A stretch of 5,221 nt of DNA from the NCBI GenBank assembly GCA_030832135.1, contig JAURJS010000103.1:1-5221 (forward strand), in the 5' to 3' direction. The notes under the pieces are model-generated. The model was not told the DNA's origin. It saw nothing but the letters and a program-made list of their open reading frames with translations, and ran no database searches. Source of the DNA: Candidatus Planktophila sp. (GTDB lineage: Bacteria > Actinomycetota > Actinomycetes > Nanopelagicales > Nanopelagicaceae). This document shows positions 1-5,221 of the stretch, in pieces. Position 1 is the stretch's first letter, and each line of letters begins with the position of its first letter. The position numbers were made by a program, and so were the translations under genes.

Positions 1-1
1 A

Positions 2-1015
2 CTTCCAGCCCGACGCTTCTCCGCATTTACTTCATGGGTTTCAATCTCTGTAGGTTGTAATAACACCTGCACCTTCTGCATTGTGCCAGCGCTACGTGGA
101 GCCGAGAAGGACCGTGAGCCTGAAGATATCTTGGCCGAAGTCAAGGCACTTGTTGCTCAAGGTGTTATTGAGATTACTTTGCTGGGACAGAACGTGAACG
201 CGTACGGAGTAGAAGCGGGTAAGAAAGGTGCATTTGCCCAGTTGCTTCGCGATGTCGGCGCAGTCGAAGGGTTAGAGCGAATCCGCTTCATGTCACCGCA
301 CCCACGTGATTTCACCGATGATGTCATTGAAGCGATGGTGGAGACACCTAATGTGATGCCACATCTTCATATGCCACTTCAATCTGGTTCAGATTCGATT
401 CTGCAGGCGATGCGCCGTTCCTACCGTAGCGAGAAGTACCTTGGGATATTGGAGCGAGTCCGTAAAGCTCTCCCACATGCCATGATCACCACAGATATCA
501 TCGTTGGTTTTCCTGGTGAGAGTGAAGAAGATTTCCAGGCAACTATCGACCTGACCACAAAGGCCGAGTTCGCAGCTGCCTACACTTATAAATATTCGAT
601 TCGCCCTGGAACGCCTGCAGGGGTTATGCCGAATCAAGTGGATGAAAAAATTGTTGGTGAGCGCTACACACGCCTTCATGAGCACTTGCAGAGAATTTCA
701 CTAGAGATCAATCAGCGAGCAGTTGGAACAACACACCGAGTAATGGTTAATGAGATTGAAGGACGCCGCGATGGTGATCGCGGACGAATCACTGGGAGAT
801 CAGAGGATTTTCGTCTCGTTCACTTCGAGCCAGTCGAAGGTGTTCGTCCAGGAGATTTTGTCGATGTTGAAATTACGCAAGCATCTGCTCACTACTTAAT
901 TGGAGCGCCGCTGAAGGTAATACCTACTCGTGGCGGAGATGCCCACGAAGTGCGAACACGGGAAGTCTCGGGTCCGGCACCCACCATGCTCGGTATTCCG
1001 ACCTTGAAGCGTTAA
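2..1015 (+). CDS. miaB: tRNA-2-methylthio-N6-dimethylallyladenosine synthase MiaB (5'-truncated)
   Basis: This is the radical SAM methylthiotransferase that converts i6A37 to ms2i6A37 in tRNAs reading UNN codons, a cytosolic step. The frame is open to the left edge, giving 337 visible residues; the family is about 450-500 long, so the start and most of the N-terminal UPF0004 domain lie outside. The radical SAM motif CNNTCTFC is at visible residues 19-26 (bases 56-79), with the three cysteines that hold the SAM-binding 4Fe-4S cluster. It is followed by LGQNVNAYG (61-69), [12 protein letters not shown] (123-134), [10 protein letters not shown] (164-173) and YSIRPGTPA (198-206). A C-terminal TRAM RNA-binding domain spans about 242-308, and the tail ends LGIPTLKR as in actinobacterial MiaB. 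The GTG at 83 is an internal valine of the IVPALRG motif, not a start. miaA, which makes the substrate, follows after 2 nt. The TRAM domain and miaA neighbour favour MiaB over RimO. Confidence 0.97.
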   Translation, partial: LPARRFSAFTSWVSISVGCNNTCTFCIVPALRGAEKDREPEDILAEVKALVAQGVIEITLLGQNVNAYGVEAGKKGAFAQLLRDVGAVEGLERIRFMSPHPRDFTDDVIEAMVETPNVMPHLHMPLQSGSDSILQAMRRSYRSEKYLGILERVRKALPHAMITTDIIVGFPGESEEDFQATIDLTTKAEFAAAYTYKYSIRPGTPAGVMPNQVDEKIVGERYTRLHEHLQRISLEINQRAVGTTHRVMVNEIEGRRDGDRGRITGRSEDFRLVHFEPVEGVRPGDFVDVEITQASAHYLIGAPLKVIPTRGGDAHEVRTREVSGPAPTMLGIPTLKR

Positions 1016-1017
1016 CC

Positions 1018-1923
1018 ATGGCTGCGCCGCTGATCATCATCTGTGGGCCGACTGCCACAGGAAAGAGCGACTTAGCAATAGAGGTCGCTGAGAAGTTTGA
1101 TGGTGAGATTATCAATGCTGACTCTATGCAGCTCTATCAAGGCATGGATATTGGAACTGCAAAGTTAAGCGAAGTTGAGCGCCGAGGGATTCCTCACCAC
1201 CTGCTCGATATCTTAAAGGTCAACCAAGATGCATCGGTGGCTGCTTATCAAGAGCTTGCAAGAAAGGCCATTGAAGATATTCAGGCACGGAAGAAAGTGG
1301 CAATTGTCGTTGGTGGCACCGGGCTCTATATCAAATCAATTGTCGATGAGATGAATTTTCCAGAGACCGATCCTTCCATTCGCATCAAGCTTGAAAGCGA
1401 GGCAGAGTCTCTCGGAACTGCAGAGCTCTACTCTCGATTGAAGTTGCTCGACCCAGAAGCTGCCGTCGCAATTGAACCTGCCAATCTGCGCAGAATTATC
1501 CGTGCGTTAGAAGTGATTGAAGTTACCGGCAAGCCGTACTCAGCCAATCTTCCAAGTGATGTCAGTCTCCGCTATCCGGATGCACTCCATATTGGTCTTG
1601 CGATGGAGAGAACTACCCTTGCCCCTCGAATTGAGGCGAGAGTCCATCGAATGTTTGAACAAGGTTTGATTGGCGAGGTTGAGAAGTTGATGGGCGAGGG
1701 GCTATTAGAGGGAACTACTGCGCAACGCGCAATCGGTTATGCCCAAGTTATCTCGCTCATCCAGGGCCAGTTGAGCCAGCAAGAGGCGATATCGGAGACG
1801 ATTGTGGCAACGAGACAGTATGTCCGTCGCCAAGAGACATGGTTTAAGCGTGATCAAAGAATTCAATGGATCGGTGAAGGCCAGCCACGTCTGCCATTTA
1901 TCGAAGAACGTATAAACTCTTAA
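1018..1923 (+). CDS. miaA: tRNA dimethylallyltransferase MiaA
   Basis: The enzyme transfers a dimethylallyl group from DMAPP to N6 of A37 in tRNAs that read UNN codons, giving i6A37, the substrate of MiaB encoded just upstream. At 301 residues it has the normal family length and looks intact. The P-loop GPTATGKS is at residues 10-17. The motif NADSMQLYQGMDIGTAK (33-49) contains Asp35, which aligns with the family's catalytic base. PHHLLDI (59-65), VVGGTGLY (97-104), NLRRIIRALEV (156-166), RAIGY (237-241) and the C-terminal RQETWFKRDQRI segment (272-282) are also typical. The ATG lies 2 nt after the miaB stop and places the P-loop where the family has it. There is no evident Shine-Dalgarno sequence, so translation is probably coupled to miaB. 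dapF follows after 3 nt. No key residue appears to be missing. Confidence 0.97.
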   Translation: MAAPLIIICGPTATGKSDLAIEVAEKFDGEIINADSMQLYQGMDIGTAKLSEVERRGIPHHLLDILKVNQDASVAAYQELARKAIEDIQARKKVAIVVGGTGLYIKSIVDEMNFPETDPSIRIKLESEAESLGTAELYSRLKLLDPEAAVAIEPANLRRIIRALEVIEVTGKPYSANLPSDVSLRYPDALHIGLAMERTTLAPRIEARVHRMFEQGLIGEVEKLMGEGLLEGTTAQRAIGYAQVISLIQGQLSQQEAISETIVATRQYVRRQETWFKRDQRIQWIGEGQPRLPFIEERINS

Positions 1924-1926
1924 CAT

Positions 1927-2733
1927 ATGCAAAACCCTGTAATCGCCACCTATGGCCACGGCACACATAATGATTTCGTCATCATCTTTGATCCAGAGGA
2001 TGAGCTAGTAATCACGGCACCACAAGTGGCGGCGATGTGTAATCGCGAGAGTGGCATCGGTGGGGATGGAATGATCCGCATCATTAAGAGCGATGGCCGA
2101 TGGTTTATGGATTATCACAACTCAGATGGATCACTGGCAGAAATGTGTGGCAATGGAATTCGCGTCATGGCTCGATACCTAGTTGCTAAAGGCCATCAAG
2201 GAGAAGGCATCTTTGCCATTGATACACGTGCTGGAATTAAGCACCTGCGAGTACCAGCGGAAGACGATATCTCGGTCAATATGGGAAAGGTCTATGACGA
2301 AGCTGAGGAAGTTGAAGCTACCGCTAATGGTGTGACGTATTCAGGATTTAATATCAATGTGGGAAATCCACATGCTGTTGTCTTCACTGATGACCTCTCA
2401 ACCCTCGGTTCTTTAGATGTAGCGCCACAAGTAACTCCTGCAGATTCTTACCCAGAAGGTGTCAATGTCGAATTCGTTGAAATTCTGCCAGGGCAGGAGG
2501 CGAAGATGCGCGTTCATGAGCGTGGCAGTGGTGAGACGCAATCATGTGGAACTGGAACCTGTGCTGTGGCACTTGCGGCAACAAAGAAATCAGGGGGATC
2601 ACTTCCATCACGTTGGGTGATCTATCCTCCGGGAGGTCGCTTAGTCGTCGATATTGATGGCCACTCCAATGCAACCCTTACCGGCCCCGCAGTGCTTCTT
2701 GGCGATCACGATGTGAGTGCGTACCTCGTATGA
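1927..2733 (+). CDS. dapF: diaminopimelate epimerase DapF
   Basis: This cofactor-independent epimerase interconverts LL- and meso-diaminopimelate, the last step before lysine and the source of meso-DAP for peptidoglycan cross-links. The 268-residue length is normal. The two catalytic cysteines, which act as base and acid, are visible: Cys74 in MCGNGIR (73-79) and Cys207 in SCGTGTC (206-212). Substrate-binding motifs are GHGTHNDFVI (10-19), SGIGGDG (42-48), YHNSDGS (63-69), NVGNPHAV (144-151) and ERGSGETQ (198-205). The ATG is 3 nt after the miaA stop, and the N-terminal motif begins at residue 9, as expected. No Shine-Dalgarno sequence is seen. The stop overlaps the hflX start as ATGA. A meso-DAP enzyme fits an actinobacterium with a DAP-type wall, although the wall type itself cannot be seen here. 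Confidence 0.97.
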   Translation: MQNPVIATYGHGTHNDFVIIFDPEDELVITAPQVAAMCNRESGIGGDGMIRIIKSDGRWFMDYHNSDGSLAEMCGNGIRVMARYLVAKGHQGEGIFAIDTRAGIKHLRVPAEDDISVNMGKVYDEAEEVEATANGVTYSGFNINVGNPHAVVFTDDLSTLGSLDVAPQVTPADSYPEGVNVEFVEILPGQEAKMRVHERGSGETQSCGTGTCAVALAATKKSGGSLPSRWVIYPPGGRLVVDIDGHSNATLTGPAVLLGDHDVSAYLV

Positions 2734-4199
2734 GTGAATCAGAAGATTCCTACGATAAGTTATTTGAAGATCTCCTGCGCGAAAGCGCTCGTGCGGCAGC
2801 TGATTTCGATGCCGATGAGATTGATGAAGTTCAATCGCAGCAGGATTTATCTGATCGCCATGCGCTGCGTCGCGTTAAGAGCTTCTCAACCGAGCTTGAA
2901 GATATTTCAGAGGCTGAATATCGCCAACTTCAACTCGAACGCGTTGTCTTGGTTGGAGTTTGGACTGAAGGCTCTGCCGAGATGGCAGATAACTCATTGG
3001 CGGAGCTGAAGGCACTTGCTGAGACTGCCGGCTCTGAAGTTTTAGAAGGCCTTATTCAACGTCGCGATAAGCCAGATCCCTCTACCTATATCGGTTCGGG
3101 AAAGCTGGAAGATCTCAGAGCAATCGTGCGTTCTACCGGTGCCGACACGGTTATTTGTGATGGCGAACTCTCACCTTCACAACTTCGCACCTTGGAAGAT
3201 AGGTTAAAGGTGAAGGTAGTAGATCGCACTGCGCTTATCCTCGATATCTTCGCCCAACATGCGAAGAGCCGTGAGGGTAAGGCGCAGGTGGAGCTTGCTC
3301 AGATTGCATACCTACTTCCACGTCTTCGCGGCTGGGGTGATTCGCTCTCGCGTCAGGTTGGTGGTCGCGCAGCAGGTGGTGCTGGTATTGGTGGTCGTGG
3401 CCCAGGTGAGACAAAGATTGAAACCGATCGGCGACGTATTCGCGACAAGATGGCGAAGCTGCGACGCGAGATTAGTGAGATGAAGGTTGCTCGAGATACC
3501 AAGCGACAAGAGCGCCGCCGAAATAATATTCCTTCTGTTGCAATCGCCGGATATACCAACGCTGGAAAATCCTCACTTCTCAATACTCTGACAGGTGCGG
3601 GAGTTCTTGTTGAGAATGCGCTCTTTGCCACTCTAGATCCAACAGTTCGCAAAGCACAGACATCCGAAGGGCGCGTCTATACCCTTTCTGACACAGTAGG
3701 TTTTGTTCGCCACCTTCCACATCAATTGGTTGATGCCTTTAAATCCACGCTAGAAGAAGTCTCTGGTGCAGATCTGATTGTCCATGTCGTAGATGGTTCT
3801 CATCCAGATCCCTTCGAACAGATTCGTGCGGTGCGCGAGGTACTCGATGAGATTGGCGGGGGAGATATTCCTGAAATTATCGCCATCAATAAGGTCGATA
3901 TTGCAGCTCCTGAAATTGTGATGGAGCTCCTGCGGAAAGAGAAGAATAGTTATGCATTCTCGACCAAGAGCGGCTTCGGAATCGAAGGACTGCTCCATGC
4001 AATCGAGAAATCCCTACCTCACCCGAGCGTTGAGATCGACTCCGTTATTCCATATGACCGAGGTGATCTGGTCCACGCCATCCATGAATCGGGTGAGATC
4101 CTCTTTGAGGAACATCTGGCTGAGGGAACCCATATTCGAGGCTATGTCGATGGGGCGCTGGCTCAGTCGATTGAGCGCGCTATCGCCGCTCGGGAATAA
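2730..4199 (+). CDS. hflX: ribosome-associated GTPase HflX
   Basis: HflX is a cytosolic GTPase that binds the 50S/70S ribosome near the peptidyl-transferase centre. In other bacteria it splits stalled or stressed ribosomes and is linked to heat or antibiotic tolerance. The 489 residues comprise an acidic extension (1-45), an actinobacterial conserved block (about 46-78), the HflX N-terminal domain (to about 200), the signature GGRGPGETKIETDRR (221-235), a coiled-coil linker rich in Arg and Lys (235-265), and the GTPase domain. G1 is GYTNAGKS (274-281), G2 is Thr301 within FATLDPT, G3 is DTVGF (321-325), G4 is NKVD (387-390) and G5 is STKSG (411-415). A C-terminal subdomain runs from about 436 to 489. 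The start overlaps the dapF stop (ATGA) and lacks a Shine-Dalgarno sequence, so reinitiation by terminating ribosomes is likely. The extended N-terminus makes it longer than the roughly 430 residues of the E. coli protein. Confidence 0.96.
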   Translation: MSESEDSYDKLFEDLLRESARAAADFDADEIDEVQSQQDLSDRHALRRVKSFSTELEDISEAEYRQLQLERVVLVGVWTEGSAEMADNSLAELKALAETAGSEVLEGLIQRRDKPDPSTYIGSGKLEDLRAIVRSTGADTVICDGELSPSQLRTLEDRLKVKVVDRTALILDIFAQHAKSREGKAQVELAQIAYLLPRLRGWGDSLSRQVGGRAAGGAGIGGRGPGETKIETDRRRIRDKMAKLRREISEMKVARDTKRQERRRNNIPSVAIAGYTNAGKSSLLNTLTGAGVLVENALFATLDPTVRKAQTSEGRVYTLSDTVGFVRHLPHQLVDAFKSTLEEVSGADLIVHVVDGSHPDPFEQIRAVREVLDEIGGGDIPEIIAINKVDIAAPEIVMELLRKEKNSYAFSTKSGFGIEGLLHAIEKSLPHPSVEIDSVIPYDRGDLVHAIHESGEILFEEHLAEGTHIRGYVDGALAQSIERAIAARE

Positions 4200-4216
4200 A
4201 AGCGACACGCCGACGG

Positions 4217-4244
4217 TTCTAACAGGTAATCAAGGCTTTATACG
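4217..4244 (+). promoter_or_regulatory. weak candidate promoter for the DUF4193 gene
   Basis: Within the 117-nt spacer after hflX, TTCTAA (4217-4222) and TATACG (4239-4244) are separated by 16 nt and could act as -35 and -10 elements. Both match the consensus poorly. The case rests mainly on the position and on the need for some promoter ahead of a gene with its own long leader. The leader would also contain a small hairpin, GCATC/GATGC, at 4272-4287. No intrinsic terminator is seen after hflX, so readthrough from the upstream operon is an alternative. Confidence 0.25.
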
Positions 4245-4299
4245 CGACTATTCGCACGCGGGGGACAGCTCGCATCGATTGTGATGCAGGTGAGGTAAG

Positions 4300-4307
4300 A
4301 AGGAAGG
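4300..4307 (+). promoter_or_regulatory. Shine-Dalgarno sequence of the DUF4193 gene
   Basis: AAGGAAGG lies 9 nt before the GTG at 4317. It is the only strong anti-16S match ahead of any start codon in the window, and it decides this start. The only in-frame ATG upstream, at 4284, meets a TAA after four codons (stop at 4296-4298). High, independent translation of this small protein is therefore likely, unlike the coupled genes to its left. Confidence 0.8.
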
Positions 4308-4316
4308 TAACTCAAA

Positions 4317-4613
4317 GTGGCAACAGATTACGACACACCCCGAAAGACTGATGAAGAGCTACACGAGGAATCCCTCGAAGAGCTCAAGGCCAAGCGCGCT
4401 GATGCACAATCTGGTCAGATTGATGTCGATGAGGCAGAGGCTGCAGAGAATCTAGAACTTCCTGGAGCTGACCTCTCAGGAGAGCAACTCGCTGTGCGCG
4501 TTGTTCCAAAGCAGGTTGATGAATTTACATGTTCACGCTGCTATCTCATCCACCATATGACTCAGCTCGCTAAGGGCGAAGGCGCTAAGTCAATCTGCAA
4601 GGATTGCGCCTAA
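4317..4613 (+). CDS. DUF4193 family protein, small putative zinc-ribbon protein
   Basis: This 98-residue protein matches the DUF4193 family, which is widespread in Actinobacteria and has no established function that I know of. The opening MATDYDTPRKTDEEL and the ELPGADLS block (47-54) are the family hallmarks. Residues 1-60 are strongly acidic, probably helical or disordered. The C-terminal third carries FTCSRC (70-75) and ICKDCA (93-98), giving two CxxC pairs (Cys72/75 and Cys94/97) that should bind one zinc ion as a treble-clef or ribbon-like knuckle. An LIHH sequence lies between them. There is no signal peptide or membrane segment, so it is presumably cytosolic. The GTG start is fixed by the Shine-Dalgarno sequence at 4300-4307. 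The gene ends one base before the stop of the convergent DUF3093 gene, a family often found beside it. The acidic tail plus zinc knuckle recalls RNA-polymerase or ribosome partners, but that is speculation. Confidence 0.92.
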   Translation: MATDYDTPRKTDEELHEESLEELKAKRADAQSGQIDVDEAEAAENLELPGADLSGEQLAVRVVPKQVDEFTCSRCYLIHHMTQLAKGEGAKSICKDCA

Positions 4614-4614
4614 C

Positions 4615-5064
4615 TTATTTTGAAGTTCTGAGAGCCGCAGCTAATTCGGCAGCTTTCTTTGTTGAAATCAACCAATATGGCGTTGGATCACGATCATCCT
4701 TTACCGCAACTTTAATTCCTTCTGAGATCCAGAATGTGATTGCGAAGAATGCAGCAGGATCAGCTCCTCGAGTTCGTTCAAAACCAAAGTTCGATTTCGA
4801 TATCACTTCAACATCTCCACAATATTGCAATGGGATATGAGCTCGCTTAATTCGGAGTTCACCATCTATCACCTCAATAGTTGAGGTCATCCAATGCAAA
4901 ATTGCGCCCTGTAGAGCGAGCGATATGGCAAAGGCGTTGAGCGCTGCGTTATTGTCAAAAGCGGCCCAGATAGCAACGACAACTGAGAAGAGCATGAAGT
5001 AGATGAAGCAGATTAGCCACAATGGGGGGCGAATCACTTCTTTAAAGACCTGGTTTGTGCTCAC
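4615..5064 (-). CDS. DUF3093 family membrane protein
   Basis: This 149-residue protein fits DUF3093, an uncharacterised actinobacterial family of small membrane proteins. Two hydrophobic helices, about residues 15-36 and 40-58, form an N-terminal hairpin separated by a short FDNNA turn. The remaining 90 residues are soluble and contain the family motifs IEVIDGELRI (63-72), HIPL (76-79), GADPAAF (100-106) and DPTPYWLIST (126-135). Arg12 before the first helix and the charges after the second favour both ends being cytoplasmic, although this is only a rule-of-thumb reading. The start is a GTG with no Shine-Dalgarno sequence and a -10 element 6 nt upstream, so the mRNA is probably leaderless. 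It converges on the DUF4193 gene with a single base between the stop codons and diverges from the gene at 5106. Function is unknown; the soluble part is reminiscent of small PH-like domains, but I cannot establish that. Confidence 0.9.
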   Translation of the reverse strand: MSTNQVFKEVIRPPLWLICFIYFMLFSVVVAIWAAFDNNAALNAFAISLALQGAILHWMTSTIEVIDGELRIKRAHIPLQYCGDVEVISKSNFGFERTRGADPAAFFAITFWISEGIKVAVKDDRDPTPYWLISTKKAAELAAALRTSK

Positions 5065-5070
5065 GGTTCT

Positions 5071-5076
5071 AGGGTA
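5071..5076 (-). promoter_or_regulatory. -10 element of the DUF3093 gene, leaderless type
   Basis: On the minus strand TACCCT fits the TANNNT pattern and is followed by exactly 6 nt (AGAACC) and then the GTG start at 5064. A transcript starting at that G would have no 5' untranslated region. This suits the lack of a Shine-Dalgarno sequence and the known abundance of leaderless mRNAs in Actinobacteria. No good -35 element is visible, which is common for such promoters. Confidence 0.55.
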
Positions 5077-5093
5077 GTGGGTAACTCATCAAG

Positions 5094-5099
5094 TAACCT
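5094..5099 (+). promoter_or_regulatory. -10 element of the thioesterase-like gene, leaderless type
   Basis: TAACCT fits TANNNT and is followed by exactly 6 nt (TCTCTC) and the ATG at 5106. The geometry is the same as for the divergent DUF3093 gene. No Shine-Dalgarno sequence precedes the ATG. The hexamer overlaps the second copy of a GTAAC direct repeat (5081-5085 and 5093-5097), which might be a regulator site or chance. Confidence 0.55.
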
Positions 5100-5105
5100 T
5101 CTCTC

Positions 5106-5221
5106 ATGAGCCGAGTTCCCACTACTACGCCTCCATCAGGAGCTGTGATTCCTGAACGCCATCCAGAGTCACCAGCGACTGGTTCAGAACTTCCTTCTCA
5201 CTTTAAACATTGCTTTGGTTG
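5106..5221 (+). CDS. PaaI/hotdog-type thioesterase, N-terminal fragment (3'-truncated)
   Basis: Only 38 complete codons are visible before the right edge. Residues 1-28 are rich in Pro, Ser and Thr and look unstructured. They lead into ELPSHFKHCFG (28-38), and the last two bases (TG) allow a Cys or Trp codon. ELPxHFxxCFGCG-like sequences mark the start of a group of actinobacterial PaaI-family hotdog proteins, presumed acyl-CoA thioesterases, so the next residue is probably Cys. The catalytic part is outside the window, so the substrate cannot be inferred. The start is supported by the -10 element 6 nt upstream and the lack of any nearby alternative. My recollection that such genes occur near DUF4193/DUF3093 in other actinobacteria supports the call weakly. 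Confidence 0.6.
   Translation, partial: MSRVPTTTPPSGAVIPERHPESPATGSELPSHFKHCFG

Noticed and set aside
83..85. GTG as a possible start for the first gene
   Set aside because: The reading frame continues upstream to base 2 and encodes the radical SAM cysteine motif, so this codon is an internal valine and the gene is simply cut by the window edge.
3358..3410. Repeated GGTGGT-like sequence in hflX
   Set aside because: It encodes the conserved glycine-rich segment before the HflX GPGETK signature; not a DNA repeat in its own right.
3353..3652. Arg-rich open frame on the minus strand opposite hflX
   Set aside because: It lies wholly inside the well-conserved hflX coding region and its product has no recognisable family features, so it is a shadow frame.
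4173..4191. GAGCG/CGCTC inverted repeat at the end of hflX as a terminator
   Set aside because: It is only 5 bp with a 9-nt loop, lies within the coding sequence, and is not followed by a run of T.
4245..4256. GCGA-CTAT-TCGC hairpin in the spacer after hflX
   Set aside because: It is a 4-bp stem with no T-tract; too small to call a terminator or an RNA element.
3952..4284. 110-residue frame overlapping the end of hflX and the spacer
   Set aside because: Most of it is hflX read in another frame, with no ribosome binding site and no recognisable protein features.
4284..4298. Four-codon upstream frame (MQVR, stop) ahead of the DUF4193 gene
   Set aside because: No ribosome binding site of its own and no regulatory codon pattern; such short frames are expected by chance.
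4612..4627. AACTT/AAGTT stem between the convergent genes as a bidirectional terminator
   Set aside because: Only five mostly A-T pairs with no T-run beyond the stem; stability would be very low.
4604..4840. 78-residue plus-strand frame opposite DUF3093
   Set aside because: It is antisense to a gene with clear DUF3093 motifs and starts inside the DUF4193 gene without a ribosome binding site.

Overview
The window looks like a stretch of a compact actinobacterial chromosome. DUF4193 and DUF3093 are, as far as I know, essentially actinobacterial families, and the N-terminal region of HflX (with its STELEDISEAEYRQLQLERV-like block) and the C-terminal tail of MiaB follow the actinobacterial pattern. 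Base composition, judged by eye from a few lines, is near 50% GC. That is low for the phylum and, with the very short gene spacing, fits a small-genome aquatic lineage such as the freshwater acI/Nanopelagicales type. The phylum is well supported; the lineage is only an inference.

Positions 2-4199 (+ strand) hold a tight cluster: miaB (5' end cut off by the window edge), miaA, dapF and hflX. The spacings are 2 nt, 3 nt and a 4-nt ATGA overlap. None of the three internal starts has a clear Shine-Dalgarno sequence, so transcription as one unit with translational coupling is likely. MiaA and MiaB carry out consecutive steps of tRNA A37 modification (i6A, then ms2i6A). HflX is a ribosome-associated GTPase. 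DapF makes meso-diaminopimelate for peptidoglycan and lysine. The cluster therefore mixes translation quality with cell-wall precursor supply.

Positions 4200-4316 are a 117-nt spacer with no convincing terminator. It holds a weak promoter candidate, a 5-bp hairpin and the only strong Shine-Dalgarno sequence in the window, serving a small DUF4193 protein (4317-4613, +). That gene converges with a DUF3093 membrane-protein gene (5064-4615, -), with one base between the two stop codons.

Positions 5065-5105 are a 41-nt divergent spacer between DUF3093 and a gene starting at 5106 on the + strand. Each start codon is preceded by a TANNNT -10 hexamer exactly 6 nt upstream and has no Shine-Dalgarno sequence, the arrangement expected for leaderless transcripts. 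The right-hand gene is cut after 38 codons; it reads like the start of a PaaI/hotdog-type thioesterase.

I see no mobile element, CRISPR array, tRNA/rRNA gene or phage signal. The window is mostly ordinary core genome. The parts worth a second look are the uncharacterised DUF4193/DUF3093 pair and the paired leaderless promoters; I found no clear sign of a new multi-gene system.
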